This document shows positions 15,481 through 26,519 of a stretch of DNA of 64,000 nt, piece after piece (the stretch's first letter is position 1; each line of letters opens with the position of its first letter). Position numbers and translations under genes: made by a program. The stretch spans positions 3,162,001 to 3,226,000 of the forward strand of contig NZ_AP022617.1 in the NCBI RefSeq assembly GCF_010731575.1. The letters run 5' to 3'. Below the pieces are notes generated by a model that saw nothing but the letters and a program-made list of their open reading frames with translations, searched no databases and was not told where the DNA came from. The stretch is from Mycolicibacterium monacense (GTDB taxonomy: Bacteria > Actinomycetota > Actinomycetes > Mycobacteriales > Mycobacteriaceae).

Positions 15481-17775
15481 TCACGGGCGGGGAACGGCCT
15501 CTTCCCACGCGGCGGACAGCACCCGGCCGAGTTCGCTCAGCGGCACCGCGCGTCCGAACAGGTGCCCCTGGGCCATCCGGCATCCCGCGGCGAACACCGT
15601 ATCGGCCTGCTCGGGATACTCGATCCCCTCGGCGATCACGTCGAGTCCCAGCGCATCGCACAGCCCGATCACCGACCGGTAGAGCGCCACGTCGCGGTCG
15701 GGTTCGCCGCCGACGACGAGGCTGCGGTCCAGTTTCACCACGTCGATCGGCAGTGCGTGCAAATAGTTGAGCGAGTTGAAGCCCGCGCCGAAATCGTCCA
15801 GCGCGACCTGCACGCCGAACGAGCGCAGCCGCCGGATGGCCGCCGCACCCTTCGCCAGGTCGACGATCGGGACGGTCTCGGTGATCTCGAGTACGAGCCG
15901 TTCCGGTTCGATGCCGTGCCGCTCGAGTGTCCGCACCACCTGCTGTTCGAATCCGCGGTTGCCCAGCCGCGCCGCGCCGATGTTGACGTGCAGGGCGACG
16001 TCGAGTCCGGCCGCCTCCATCTCGCGACACGCCAGGTCCAGCACCATCGCGTCGAGCGCCCCACCCAGACCGGCGCCTTCCGCTACCGCGACGAAGGTCT
16101 CCGGCGAGATCTGCATCCCATTCGGCGCGGTCCATCTCGCCAACGCTTCGACAGCGACCGGCGCAGCGTGCGGAAGGGTGACCACCGGCTGATACGCCAG
16201 GGTAAACCCCTTCGGCACCCCGCCGTCCGCCTGCCGTAGCGCACTGGGGAAGTCGACCGAGACACCCGAGGACGGCCGGTAGACCACCGCGGTGTCCTTG
16301 CCCAGTCGCTTGCCTGCGTACATCGAGATGTCGGCTTGGCGCAGCAGATCGTCCGATGTCGGGTTCGGTTCGTCGACCGAGGGCCGGACCAGTCCCATAC
16401 TCGCGCGCACGCGCACCGACGAGCCGTGCACCGCGAACGGATCCCGCAGCGCCACCCGCAGCTTGTCGGCGACGACCTCGGGCGCATCGTGTTCGCCCTC
16501 GACCAGGATCGCGAACTCGTCGCCGCCGATGCGGGCCAGAGTGTCCGACGGTCCGACGCACCGGCGCAGCCGCTCGCCCACCGCGCAGAGCAGATCGTCG
16601 CCCGCCGCATGGCCGAACTGGTCGTTGACCTCTTTGAAGTCGTCGATGTCGACGAAGATCAGCACGAACTTCCCGTCGTGCATGGCCTCGTCGAGCCGTT
16701 TGGCGAACAACACCCGGTTGGGCAGTCCGGTGAGCGGGTCGTGGTGCACCTGGTGTGCGAGCCGGCGTTGCGCCTCGTAGAGCTGGTTGGTCACCAGTCG
16801 CTGGGCCCGCATCGCGACCACCTGTCGCGCGGTGACGAGCGCGATCATCACCACCGCCACCGCGATCACCAGCTTGGGCATATCCCGGCCGATCAGCAGG
16901 TGGTAGGACAGCAACCCGATGATGCACAGGAACCCGATGTAGGGCAGGAACGCCTGCAACCAGTCCATCGCGTCCTCACCGCGGCCGGTCACTGGCTTCG
17001 GTCGTACTTCCAGCACCGCGAACGCGATGATGAGCGGCCCCAGAGTGAAGCCGACACCGGCCCACAGGTCGCCCGACTCCGCACCGACGGTGCGCAGATA
17101 GGCGATCAACCGATCCGACGCCGCGATCGTCAGCACCCCGCCCGAGAGGAGCAGGTAGTTCACGCGATCGGGCCGGTCGCGCCGGTACGCCATCGCCATC
17201 AGCGCCGCGACCACCACGACGACCACTTCCAGCAGCGAGTAGGCGACCACGACGGGCACGCTCTGGGAACGGGGCAGCGCGGCACCCGTCATCGCGCCGA
17301 GACCGGCGATGAACGCCAGGATCGAGAAGGCCGACGCCGCCACCAACCCGTCGAGCACCGCGACGACCCGCGAATGACGCAATCCGCTGTGGCGGCCGCG
17401 CAACCCACCGCCGCCGCGGGCGAGAACGACCATCGCGGCCAGGGACAGCACCGGCGGCAGGAAGTAGGCGACGACAGCTACCGGATGAGCCTCGTCACCG
17501 CCGCGGCCGGCACCACCGAAGAACCACACCATCTCGGCGACCAGCCAACTGCCCATCGCCGCGATCACGAGCAAGCGCCACCACCGCGCGACCCCGGCTG
17601 ACTTCCGCGCCACCAGCACCGCGGCGACCAGCGCCGATACGCCCGCCGTCGCCTGCAGCACCACCGCCACCCGCCGCGCGACATCGTCGCCGAAAATTGC
17701 CAGCGCGTTCACCCACGCCAGGACCGCGACGACAGCAAATACCATCAGCCGCCACTGCGCACTCTTGACCGACAC
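15481..17775 (-). CDS. Membrane GGDEF-EAL cyclic-di-GMP enzyme
   Basis: About 764 residues. Roughly nine to ten hydrophobic segments fill the N-terminal 320 residues, followed by a GGDEF diguanylate cyclase domain and an EAL phosphodiesterase domain. The active-site motif RIGGDEFAIL is intact. The EAL domain keeps VEALARW, the Asn of VNIGAARL, EITETV, ALDDFGAGFNSLNYL, VKLDRSLV and AEGIE, so both making and breaking c-di-GMP are possible. I chose GTG 17775 because GGGGGG precedes it and the first membrane segment follows closely; ATG 17826 or 17808 are alternatives. It lies between the EamA permease and ssrA, same strand. Confidence 0.9.
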   Translation of the reverse strand: MSVKSAQWRLMVFAVVAVLAWVNALAIFGDDVARRVAVVLQATAGVSALVAAVLVARKSAGVARWWRLLVIAAMGSWLVAEMVWFFGGAGRGGDEAHPVAVVAYFLPPVLSLAAMVVLARGGGGLRGRHSGLRHSRVVAVLDGLVAASAFSILAFIAGLGAMTGAALPRSQSVPVVVAYSLLEVVVVVVAALMAMAYRRDRPDRVNYLLLSGGVLTIAASDRLIAYLRTVGAESGDLWAGVGFTLGPLIIAFAVLEVRPKPVTGRGEDAMDWLQAFLPYIGFLCIIGLLSYHLLIGRDMPKLVIAVAVVMIALVTARQVVAMRAQRLVTNQLYEAQRRLAHQVHHDPLTGLPNRVLFAKRLDEAMHDGKFVLIFVDIDDFKEVNDQFGHAAGDDLLCAVGERLRRCVGPSDTLARIGGDEFAILVEGEHDAPEVVADKLRVALRDPFAVHGSSVRVRASMGLVRPSVDEPNPTSDDLLRQADISMYAGKRLGKDTAVVYRPSSGVSVDFPSALRQADGGVPKGFTLAYQPVVTLPHAAPVAVEALARWTAPNGMQISPETFVAVAEGAGLGGALDAMVLDLACREMEAAGLDVALHVNIGAARLGNRGFEQQVVRTLERHGIEPERLVLEITETVPIVDLAKGAAAIRRLRSFGVQVALDDFGAGFNSLNYLHALPIDVVKLDRSLVVGGEPDRDVALYRSVIGLCDALGLDVIAEGIEYPEQADTVFAAGCRMAQGHLFGRAVPLSELGRVLSAAWEEAVPRP

Positions 17776-17883
17776 AGACCCCCCGCAGTTTGCTGGCAAC
17801 CACCCCATGATGCCACGCCAGCACATCCGATCCCGCCGCGAAGGTTCCGGGACGTCACAAGTTCTTTCGAACCGGGCAAACTG

Positions 17884-18729
17884 CTATCCTGCGGCGATCA
17901 TCGCGACCGCACCGAGCGCCAGCGCCATACCCAACCCCTGCCAGCGTGTCACCCGCTCCCGCAGGACCACGATCGCCAAGAGCACCGTCGCCGCCGGATA
18001 GAGCGACATCAGCACTCCGGACAGCGACAGCAGCGATGCCTGCAGCGCGAGCAGCATGGCCACGTTCGCGCCCGTGTCGAGCACACCGGCCAGAACCGCC
18101 AACTTCAGCGGCACCCCCGTCGGCGCCTTCATCTCTCCGCTGATCGCCGCGATGAGCACCACCAGGGCGGTCGCGGCCACCCGTGCGAACACCAGAGGCC
18201 AGAGCCCCGCCGCGGGCGGCGCCTGGTCGATCAACACGAAGTTCAACCCGAACGCGATACCCGAACCGACCGTCAGCCACGCGACCCTCTTGGTGAACCG
18301 GTGGGTGCGGACGTCCTCGTCGGTCGCCTCCCGGCTCACCAGGACGACCGCCACCAGGGCCACGGGGATCCCCACCGCGGCGAGCAATCCGGGCCGCTCC
18401 CCCAGCGCCAGTCCGACCGCGACCGGCAGACCGGCCACCAGCACCGCGGTCAGCGGCGACACCACTGAGATCGGACCGGAGCCCAGCGCGGCGTAGAACC
18501 ACCACACGCCGAAGCCCTGGGACACCCCGCACAGGGCACCCCACATGAGCGCGCCCTGCGAGATCTCGCCGCCGACCACCACGGCCAACACCGCGAGCAA
18601 CACCATCGCGATCGGATAGGAGATCAGCACCACCCGCAGCGCGGCGACCCGTCGCGACGCGATCCCGCCGACGAAGTCGCTGACCCCGTAGCCGGCGGCG
18701 GAGGCCAGCGCGAAGAGAATCCCGGTCAG
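17884..18729 (-). CDS. EamA/DMT-family membrane transporter, apparent CTG start
   Basis: About 281 residues with ten predicted membrane segments in two EamA repeats, so a drug/metabolite-type exporter or permease of unknown substrate. The conserved first helix ([20 protein letters not shown]) is encoded upstream of the first standard start (GTG 18633), and no ATG, GTG or TTG precedes it back to an in-frame stop. The CTG at 18729 overlaps the smpB stop as CTGA, mimicking the usual ATGA coupling, with AAAGG upstream. I infer CTG initiation. Starting at 18633 would delete the first helix. Confidence 0.85.
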   Translation of the reverse strand: MTGILFALASAAGYGVSDFVGGIASRRVAALRVVLISYPIAMVLLAVLAVVVGGEISQGALMWGALCGVSQGFGVWWFYAALGSGPISVVSPLTAVLVAGLPVAVGLALGERPGLLAAVGIPVALVAVVLVSREATDEDVRTHRFTKRVAWLTVGSGIAFGLNFVLIDQAPPAAGLWPLVFARVAATALVVLIAAISGEMKAPTGVPLKLAVLAGVLDTGANVAMLLALQASLLSLSGVLMSLYPAATVLLAIVVLRERVTRWQGLGMALALGAVAMIAAG

Positions 18730-19232
18730 GACATGCCTTTGGCCCGGCGCCCGAGCTCACGGACCACTTCGCGCTCGGCGTCGCGTCGCGCCAGGTCCTG
18801 CCGTTTGTCGTGGGCCTGCTTACCGCGGGCCAGCGCCAACTCCACCTTGACCTTGCCGCCGGTGAAGTACAGCGACAGCGGCACCAGGGTCAGGTTGCCG
18901 TCGCGGATCTTGCCGATGAGGTTGTCGATTTCGCGCCGATGCAGCAACAGCTTGCGATTGCGCCGCGGCGCGTGGTTCGTCCAGCTGCCGTGCTGATACT
19001 CCGGGATGTGCAGGTTGCGCAGCCAGATCTCACCGTCGTCGACGGTGGCGAAGGCGTCGGCCAGCGACGCCTGTCCGTCGCGCAGGCTCTTGACCTCGGT
19101 TCCCATCAGGGCGATGCCGGCCTCGTAGGTGTCGAGGATCGCGTAGTTGTGCCGGGCCCGGCGGTTACTGGCGACGACCTGGTTGTTGCGGTCCTTGGTC
19201 GCCCCGGCCTTCCCGGCCTTCTTGGCTGCCAC
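18726..19232 (-). CDS. smpB: SsrA-binding protein SmpB
   Basis: This 168-residue protein binds tmRNA and places it in the empty A site of stalled ribosomes. SmpB features include [49 protein letters not shown] and the Lys/Arg-rich C-terminal tail [19 protein letters not shown]. The N-terminal [13 protein letters not shown] extension is common in actinobacteria. It follows ftsX by 3 bases in the ftsE-ftsX-smpB unit, and its partner ssrA lies downstream on the same strand. Confidence 0.97.
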   Translation of the reverse strand: MAAKKAGKAGATKDRNNQVVASNRRARHNYAILDTYEAGIALMGTEVKSLRDGQASLADAFATVDDGEIWLRNLHIPEYQHGSWTNHAPRRNRKLLLHRREIDNLIGKIRDGNLTLVPLSLYFTGGKVKVELALARGKQAHDKRQDLARRDAEREVVRELGRRAKGMS

Positions 19233-19235
19233 GAT

Positions 19236-20129
19236 CTACCTTCGCACGTACAGGCGCAACGTGACGTATGCGGTGACACCGGCCATCGCGACGCCCACGA
19301 TCAACAGGATCGGCGAGATGTACAGGATGTCCGCGTAGTCGATCCTGGCGATCAGGTTGGCTTGATAGAACTGGTTGAGCGCGTTTTCGAGGAACGCCGC
19401 CCGGACCACCACCAATCCGGCGATCGCAATGACGACACCGATCAGGGCCGCGAGCATCGCCTCCAGTAGGAACGGCAGCTGGGTGTACCAGCGGCTCGCG
19501 CCGACCAATCGCATGATGCCGACCTCCGTGCGGCGCGTGTAGGCGGCCACCTGCACCATGTTGGCGATCAGCAACACCGCACCGATCGCCTGGACCAGCG
19601 CCACGGCGAACGCGGCGTTGCTCAACCCGTCGAGCACCGCGAACAACCGGTCGACCAGGTCCTTCTGGTTCTGCACCCCCTGGACGCCGGGTTGTCCGAC
19701 CATCGCCTTGTCGAATTCCTGGTGTTGCTCGGGATCGACGAGCTTCACCACGAACGACGCGGGGAACGCATCCTTGCCCGCAACGTCCTTGTACTGCGGG
19801 AACTTTCGGATCGCGTCGTCGTAGGCGTCGTCGCGGTTGAGGAACACGACGGACTGGACGTCGGTCCGCTCCTCCAGTTGGGTCCGCAGACTCTGGCACG
19901 GGTCCTCGTCGCAGGTCGGATCGTTCGCCGAGACCTCCGGGGTCAGGAAGACCTGGCTCTCCACCCGGTCGAGGTAGATGTCCTTCGAGTTGTCGGCCAA
20001 CCGCACGACCAGCAGACCGCCACCGAACAGGCCGATGGAGATTGCGGTCGTCAGGATCATCGCAATCGTCATCGTGACGTTGCGACGAAGTCCGGTCAGA
20101 ACCTCATTGATCAGAAACCCAAAGCGCAC
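19236..20129 (-). CDS. ftsX: Cell-division membrane protein FtsX
   Basis: This 297-residue partner of FtsE regulates peptidoglycan hydrolases at the septum. One membrane helix near residues 22-45 is followed by a large extracytoplasmic domain (about 50-165) with a Cys pair (CDEDPCQSL), then three C-terminal helices with the FtsX/MacB core. The GTG start follows the ftsE TAA without a gap, so translation is coupled. Length and sequence match mycobacterial FtsX. Confidence 0.97.
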   Translation of the reverse strand: MRFGFLINEVLTGLRRNVTMTIAMILTTAISIGLFGGGLLVVRLADNSKDIYLDRVESQVFLTPEVSANDPTCDEDPCQSLRTQLEERTDVQSVVFLNRDDAYDDAIRKFPQYKDVAGKDAFPASFVVKLVDPEQHQEFDKAMVGQPGVQGVQNQKDLVDRLFAVLDGLSNAAFAVALVQAIGAVLLIANMVQVAAYTRRTEVGIMRLVGASRWYTQLPFLLEAMLAALIGVVIAIAGLVVVRAAFLENALNQFYQANLIARIDYADILYISPILLIVGVAMAGVTAYVTLRLYVRR

Positions 20130-20819
20130 TTAGCGATCCATTCCGTAGACACCGCGCTGCTCGTCGCGGACCAGGCGGCCCAACTCGAGTTCGAGCACGC
20201 GTTGGCGCATCGAGTCGACGATGTGATGGTCGTGGGTCGCCATCAACACGGTCGTTCCCGTGCGGTTGATGCGCTCCAACAGATCCATGATGTCCTTACT
20301 CGTCTCCGGGTCGAGGTTCCCGGTCGGCTCGTCGGCCAGCAGCACCAGAGGCCGGTTCACGAACGCCCTGGCGATGGCCACCCGCTGCTGCTCGCCGCCG
20401 GACAACTCGGCGGGCAGGCGGTTGGCCTTCCCCGACAGCCCGACCATCTCGAGCACCTCGGGCACCACCCGGTTGATCACCTCCGCTCGCTTCCCGATGA
20501 CCTCCAGCGCGAATGCGACGTTCTCGAACACCGTCTTCTGCTGCAGCAGCCGGAAATCCTGGAAGACGCAGCCCATCACCTGACGCAGGCTCGGGATCTG
20601 CCGTCCGGGCAGCTTGTTGACGTGGAACTTCGACACCCGGATGTCCCCGGAGGTCGGGGTGTCCTCCGCCAGCAGCAGGCGCATGAACGTCGATTTGCCC
20701 GACCCGGACGGCCCGATGAGGAACACGAACTCACCCTTGTCGATCTGGAGTGACACGTTGTCCAGCGCGGGTCGCGCCGAGGACTTGTACTGCTTGGTCA
20801 CGTGGTCGAGGGTGATCAT
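20130..20819 (-). CDS. ftsE: Cell-division ATP-binding protein FtsE
   Basis: This 229-residue ABC ATPase has Walker [10 protein letters not shown] (about residues 37-45), Q-loop VFQDFRLL, signature [14 protein letters not shown] and Walker [16 protein letters not shown]. It energises FtsX to control cell-wall hydrolases. The ATG at 20819 matches the start known for mycobacterial FtsE ([14 protein letters not shown]); the GTG one codon earlier is possible. It is first of the ftsE-ftsX-smpB unit. Confidence 0.97.
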   Translation of the reverse strand: MITLDHVTKQYKSSARPALDNVSLQIDKGEFVFLIGPSGSGKSTFMRLLLAEDTPTSGDIRVSKFHVNKLPGRQIPSLRQVMGCVFQDFRLLQQKTVFENVAFALEVIGKRAEVINRVVPEVLEMVGLSGKANRLPAELSGGEQQRVAIARAFVNRPLVLLADEPTGNLDPETSKDIMDLLERINRTGTTVLMATHDHHIVDSMRQRVLELELGRLVRDEQRGVYGMDR

Positions 20820-20859
20820 CACGGCTCGCCAGTGTAGCGGGGTGCCGACCGGTGCCCGG

Positions 20860-21345
20860 TTACGGCAGCGGGGGCGGCAGGCCGGGCGAGGGCAGCGGCC
20901 CGGCCCCTGGCGCCGGTGTCTCGGTGATGGTCCGTGGCGGCAGCAAACCGGGACCGTCCGGGTCGATCACGGTGGTCGACGGGGGCGTCGTGGTCGGTGA
21001 CGTCGGCGTGGTCGTCGTCGGGGTCTCGGTCGGGCTGGTGGTCGTCGGGGTGGTGGTGGTCGTGGACGTCCGCGGGGGTCGCCAGGTGGTTGTCACAGGC
21101 GCCTCCACCTGGGTGCGGGGCACCCAGGTGTAGTCGGGATCGGGCACGAACCCGGGTGGCACGACCTGCTGGGCGGGGTTCTGCGCCGGCCGGACCGGCG
21201 GCTCGTAGACCTGGTACAGCCAGAACAGCGCGATGAACGCCACGATGAGACCCAGCGTGGAGGTCCGCACCCGGCCGCCCGGCATGTAGCGGGGCCACAC
21301 ACGTTTGTCGTTCTGCATGAAGCGCAGTAGCCGTCGGAGGATCAC
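20860..21345 (-). CDS. Proline/threonine-rich single-pass membrane protein
   Basis: This 161-residue protein has a basic N-terminus, one membrane helix ([20 protein letters not shown], about residues 31-50) and a long extracytoplasmic tail very rich in Pro and Thr. The tail is low complexity and probably extended, perhaps glycosylated or wall-spanning. The same kind of gene sits between the MscS and ftsE genes in other mycobacteria (Rv3103c in M. tuberculosis). The GTG start overlaps the mscS stop as GTGA. The function is unknown. Confidence 0.85.
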   Translation of the reverse strand: MILRRLLRFMQNDKRVWPRYMPGGRVRTSTLGLIVAFIALFWLYQVYEPPVRPAQNPAQQVVPPGFVPDPDYTWVPRTQVEAPVTTTWRPPRTSTTTTTPTTTSPTETPTTTTPTSPTTTPPSTTVIDPDGPGLLPPRTITETPAPGAGPLPSPGLPPPLP

Positions 21346-22290
21346 TGCCTCGACTCCGTGCGACTCTGCGGTGGGGCCTCACCGTGGCCCGCGATCGTGT
21401 CGACCTTGGGGGTGTGGTCCTTGGTCGCGATGCCGGCCCTGGTGAGGGCGGCGATGATCCGGATCCGGAGCCGGCGGCCGACCTCGAACTGCTTGCCCGG
21501 CAAGGTGCGCGCGACCATCCGCAGGTTGACGGTGTCGACCTCGATGCTCTCGACGCCCATCAACTGCGGAGTGTCGAGGAGCAGTGCGCTCAGCTTGACG
21601 TCATCCATCGCGTCTTCACCGACCCGATGGAGCAGTTCGTTGACGTCGTTGAGATCCGCTGTCGTGGGCACCGGGATGTCGACGACCGCGCGCGCCCAGT
21701 CCTTGGACATGTTCAACGAGCGGACGATGTTGCCGTTCGGGACCGTGAACACCTCGCCTTCGCTGGTGCGCAGTTTGGTCACCCGCAGCGTGACCTCTTC
21801 GACGGTGCCCTCGGCGGCGTCGGTGGCGCCGATCATGTTCAGCTGCACGAGGTCACCGAAGCCGTACTGGCGTTCGGTGATGATGAAGAATCCGGCCAGC
21901 AGATCCTGGACCAGCTTCTGCGCACCGAAGCCGAGCGCCGCGCCGAGGACGGCGGCGGGGGCGACCAGCGAACCGACGGGGATGTTGAGCACCGCGGTGA
22001 TCTGCATACCGACGACGACGAACAGGACTGCGATCGACACCCAGGAGATCACCGAGGCCACCGCCTGCCGGTGTTTGGCGCTCTCGGACCGCACCAGCTG
22101 ATCGCTCTCCTGGTACTCCGCGTCGATCCGCCGCGTCACGCGCCGTGCGACCCAGTTGATGAAGCGGGCGCCGAGCAGCGCGCCGATGACCAGGAGCGCG
22201 ATCTGCAGGCCCCGGGTCATCACCCAGACGCCGATGTCACCGTGCCAGAAGTCGTGCCACCCTTCGGCGAAACCGATTGCCAGCGTCGTG

Positions 22291-22301
<11 letters not shown>
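21342..22301 (-). CDS. MscS-family mechanosensitive ion channel
   Basis: This 319-residue protein has membrane helices near residues 27-45, 85-105 and the pore-lining TM3 ([20 protein letters not shown]), then the MscS beta domain ([41 protein letters not shown]) and the C-terminal cage domain. It releases solutes on hypo-osmotic shock. The ATG at 22301 lies within the last codons of prfB (11-base overlap). The ORF is open much further upstream but only as a shadow of prfB. Confidence 0.93.
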
Positions 22302-23406
<1,105 letters not shown>

Positions 23407-23589
23407 GGAGACTCAGGGTACCGGCAGCGGTACGGCCGGTCGCGGGCCCGCCCGCCGCGGCACCGGCGAGTTCGTCGCGACTTGCCCTCGGCGCGAAGCC
23501 GTCGCGTTTAGAGTCGGACGGGTAACCAGTCCGGCCGCGTCGCGACAGCCCCTTGCGCGTGGTCGGGCAGCGACAGAAGGCACCCTCAC

Positions 23590-24966
23590 ATGCCCCAGAA
23601 GCGCCCGTATCACGTGGCGATCGTCGGTTCCGGCCCGTCCGGCTACTTCGCCGCATCCTCCCTGCTGAAATTCGCCGACAGCGACGACGCCGACCGCGAT
23701 GTCCGCGTCGACATGCTCGAGATGCTGCCGACCCCCTGGGGTCTCGTGCGCTCGGGCGTCGCGCCCGACCATCCGAAGATCAAGTCCATCAGCGCGCAGT
23801 TCGACAAGACGTCGGGCGACCCGCGCTTCCGGTTCTTCGGCAACATCGCCGTCGGTGAGCATGTGCACCCCGAGGAGTTGGCCGAGCGCTACGACGCGGT
23901 GGTGTACGCGGTCGGCGCGCAGTCCGACCGCGCACTGAACATTCCCGGCGAGGACCTTCCGGGCAGCGTTGCGGCCGTCGACTTCGTCGGCTGGTACAAC
24001 GCCCATCCGCACTTCGAGCAGATGGGGCCCGACCTGTCGACCGGCCGCGCGATCGTGGTGGGCAACGGCAACGTCGCACTCGACGTCGCCCGGATCCTCG
24101 TCACCGATCCCGAGGCGCTGTCCCGCACCGACATCGCCGACCACGCACTCGAATCGCTGCACCGGCGTGGCGTCGAGGAGGTCGTCGTCATCGGCAGGCG
24201 CGGACCCCGGCAGGCCACGTTCACCACGCTCGAACTCCGCGAACTCGGCGACCTCGAGGGGCTCGGCGACGTCGACGTCATCGTCGACCCCGCCGATCTC
24301 GCCGACATCACCGATGACGAACTCGAGGCGGCAGGCAAAACCGTCAAACAGAACGTCAAGGTCCTACGCGGCTACGCCGAACGTCCACCGCGCGGCGCCA
24401 CGCGGCGGATCGTGTTCCGGTTCCGCACGTCGCCCATCGAGATCAAGGGCCGCGAGCACGTCGAGTCGATCGTGTTGGGACGCAACGAACTCGTCGACGA
24501 CAACGGGCGGGTGGTCGCCAAGGACACCGGCGAACGGGAGGAACTGCCGGCGCAGTTGGTGGTCCGCGCGGTGGGCTACCGCGGGGTGCCTACTCCGGGT
24601 CTGCCGTTCGACGAACGCAGCGGGACGATTCCGCACACCGACGGCCGCATCGACGGCCGGCGCAACGAGTACGTGGTCGGCTGGATCAAGCGCGGACCGT
24701 CCGGGGTGATCGGCAGCAACAAGAAGGACTCGCAGGCGACGGTCGACACGGTCGTCGGCGACCTGCGTGGCGCCTCGCTGGCCGACTTCGGTGACGACCA
24801 CTCCGACCGGCTGGTGGAGTGGCTGGTGTCCCGTCAACCCAAGCTGGTCACCGACGACCACTGGAAGTTGATCGACGAGCACGAACGGTCGGCCGGGCAG
24901 ACGGCCGGACGGCCGCGGGTGAAGCTGACGAGCGTGGCCGAACTCCTCCGCATCGGGCACGGCTGA
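23590..24966 (+). CDS. fprA: NADPH-ferredoxin reductase FprA
   Basis: This 458-residue adrenodoxin-reductase-type flavoprotein transfers electrons from NADPH to ferredoxins. FAD motif VAIVGSGPSGYFAASSLL at residues 8-25; PWGLVRSGVAPDHPKIKS; NADP motif IVVGNGNVALDVARIL near 155; C-terminal GWIKRGPSGVIGSNKKD. Length and order beside prfB match M. tuberculosis fprA (Rv3106). The upstream 183-base region carries both divergent promoters. Confidence 0.97.
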   Translation: MPQKRPYHVAIVGSGPSGYFAASSLLKFADSDDADRDVRVDMLEMLPTPWGLVRSGVAPDHPKIKSISAQFDKTSGDPRFRFFGNIAVGEHVHPEELAERYDAVVYAVGAQSDRALNIPGEDLPGSVAAVDFVGWYNAHPHFEQMGPDLSTGRAIVVGNGNVALDVARILVTDPEALSRTDIADHALESLHRRGVEEVVVIGRRGPRQATFTTLELRELGDLEGLGDVDVIVDPADLADITDDELEAAGKTVKQNVKVLRGYAERPPRGATRRIVFRFRTSPIEIKGREHVESIVLGRNELVDDNGRVVAKDTGEREELPAQLVVRAVGYRGVPTPGLPFDERSGTIPHTDGRIDGRRNEYVVGWIKRGPSGVIGSNKKDSQATVDTVVGDLRGASLADFGDDHSDRLVEWLVSRQPKLVTDDHWKLIDEHERSAGQTAGRPRVKLTSVAELLRIGHG

Positions 24967-24972
24967 GCCGAG

Positions 24973-25167
24973 TCACTCGCCCGGCGGAGGTGTCACGCGG
25001 TCGGCTTCGACCGTGACGATGACGCGGATCTCCGGCCTGCCGGTGAAGTTGGGGTAGGGCGTGCCCAGGTACTTGTGCGAGATCTCGTCGATGCTCTCGG
25101 CGCCGCCCTCGGTGGTCAGGTCGACGGCGCGACCGCGGAGGGCCGACCTCGAGGTGCGGATCGGCAT
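24973..25167 (-). pseudogene. C-terminal remnant of a PPOX/F420-type oxidase
   Basis: This 64-codon frame ([40 protein letters not shown]) resembles the C-terminal end of the pyridoxamine-phosphate-oxidase-like / F420-dependent family. The N-terminal flavin-binding half is absent, and no start has a ribosome-binding site. It sits convergent to fprA, 6 bases from its stop. A short intact protein cannot be excluded. Confidence 0.5.
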
Positions 25168-25194
25168 CGAACTGGCTGCCTTCCGCCACGCCGC

Positions 25195-25551
25195 CTAGTT
25201 CGGGGGCGGCGGCAGTGGTCCGTCGGTCGGCTCCGGCGGTGCGAAGTTCCAGTTGTCCGGGTTCTTCGGCGAGTACACGACGGGGAACAACGCGCCCATC
25301 GTCGGCCAGTTGTTCACGTCGACGGCCATGCGTTGATAAACGACGTGCTCGTCGACCGTCGGGCCGTTGATGACCCCGGAGATCGTGACGAACTGCTCCC
25401 CCGTCACGTCATCCGGACGGGGGCTGACGCCGGTCACCAGCAGAGTCCCCTGAGCGAGTTCGCCTCGCGGACCCCGGCTCCGCATGATCCACGGCGCGGC
25501 CAGCACGGCGATCGCCCCGATCAACAACAGGAGCACAGCGAATTCCCACAC
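25195..25551 (-). CDS. Small membrane-anchored protein with a DUF3592-like ectodomain
   Basis: The 118-residue protein begins at GTG 25551 with a single membrane helix ([20 protein letters not shown]), followed by a soluble domain ([34 protein letters not shown]) and a Pro-rich C-terminus [14 protein letters not shown]. It is divergent from hisN with 24 bases between the starts. No function is recognised; the DUF3592 likeness is only a fold-style impression. The much longer ORF in this frame is the antisense shadow of hisN. Confidence 0.7.
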   Translation of the reverse strand: MWEFAVLLLLIGAIAVLAAPWIMRSRGPRGELAQGTLLVTGVSPRPDDVTGEQFVTISGVINGPTVDEHVVYQRMAVDVNNWPTMGALFPVVYSPKNPDNWNFAPPEPTDGPLPPPPN

Positions 25552-25575
25552 ACGGCCATGGTAGGACTTGCAGAC

Positions 25576-26373
25576 ATGAGCACCGGTTCCTCCAGCGTGG
25601 CCGACGATCTGGCGTTGGCGTTGCGGCTCGCCGACCATGCCGACGCCGTCACCGTCGACCGGTTCCGCGCACTGGACCTCCACGTCGAGACCAAACCCGA
25701 TCTCACGCCCGTGACCGACGCCGACCGTTCCGTGGAGAACGATCTGCGGCGCGCACTCGCCGGGGAGCGCGGCGACGACCCGGTCCTCGGTGAAGAGTTC
25801 GGTGGCACAGCTGTTTTCAGCGGCCGGCAGTGGGTGATCGACCCGATCGACGGGACGAAGAACTTCGTGCGGGGCGTCCCGATCTGGGCGACGCTGATCT
25901 CGCTGCTGCACGACGGGGTGCCGGTGGTCGGCGTGGTCAGCGCGCCCGCCCTGCACCGTCGCTGGTGGGCGGCCGACGGGCTGGGCGCCTTCGTCACGGT
26001 CTCCGGCGAGTCGCCGCGGCGGCTGTCGGTGTCGAAGGTGGCCGAACTGGATTCGGCCAGCCTGTCGTTCTCCAGCCTGTCCGGGTGGGCCAAGCGCGGT
26101 CTGCGAGACCGGTTCATCGACCTCACGGACGCCGTCTGGCGCGTCCGAGGGTTCGGCGACTTCTTCTCCTACTGCCTGTTGGCCGAGGGGGCGGTGGACA
26201 TCGCGGCCGAACCCGAGGTGTCGCTGTGGGATCTGGCCGCGATCGACATTCTCGTGCGCGAGGCCGGTGGGACGTTCACGAATCTCGACGGCGCGGCGGG
26301 TCCGCACGGAGGCAGCGTGGTCGCCTCCAACGGCCTGCTCCACGACGCGGCGCTGGGCCACCTCTCGCGTTGA
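25576..26373 (+). CDS. hisN: Inositol-monophosphatase-family histidinol-phosphate phosphatase
   Basis: This 265-residue Mg-dependent phosphatase has LGEEFGG (about 72), the metal site [13 protein letters not shown] (about 90) and [15 protein letters not shown] (about 215). The ortholog at this position in M. tuberculosis (Rv3137) acts as histidinol-phosphate phosphatase in histidine synthesis. By sequence alone any small sugar or inositol phosphate would be possible. ATG 25576 has AGGA upstream; ATG 25558 is an alternative. Confidence 0.88.
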   Translation: MSTGSSSVADDLALALRLADHADAVTVDRFRALDLHVETKPDLTPVTDADRSVENDLRRALAGERGDDPVLGEEFGGTAVFSGRQWVIDPIDGTKNFVRGVPIWATLISLLHDGVPVVGVVSAPALHRRWWAADGLGAFVTVSGESPRRLSVSKVAELDSASLSFSSLSGWAKRGLRDRFIDLTDAVWRVRGFGDFFSYCLLAEGAVDIAAEPEVSLWDLAAIDILVREAGGTFTNLDGAAGPHGGSVVASNGLLHDAALGHLSR

Positions 26374-26461
26374 GGGGACTTTCCGAGGCCCTCGGCCACT
26401 GCATCCACAGCACCCTGCCCTTCGGTGAACAGGTGTGAACTAACTAACACGCCGCGCCGAC

Positions 26462-26477
26462 CTTACTCCGGAGTAAG
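26462..26477. promoter_or_regulatory. 16-bp perfect palindrome upstream of fadE24
   Basis: CTTACTCCGGAGTAAG lies 43 bases before the fadE24 start and overlaps a -10-like TAAGAT. It is a likely operator for a dimeric regulator controlling fadE24-fadE23. The binding protein is not identifiable here. Confidence 0.6.
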
Positions 26478-26519
26478 ATACGGTCATGGCCATCGCCCCG
26501 ACCAAGTGAGGCAGCTGGA

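Noticed and set aside
15313..17601. Long plus-strand ORFs (308 and 421 codons) opposite the GGDEF-EAL gene
   Set aside because: Composition is Arg/His/Pro/Asp-rich with no domain, and they are exact antisense shadows of a gene with intact catalytic motifs.
25195..26361. 388-codon minus-strand ORF opposite hisN
   Set aside because: Only the last 118 codons look like protein; the rest is antisense to hisN, so the real gene starts at GTG 25551.
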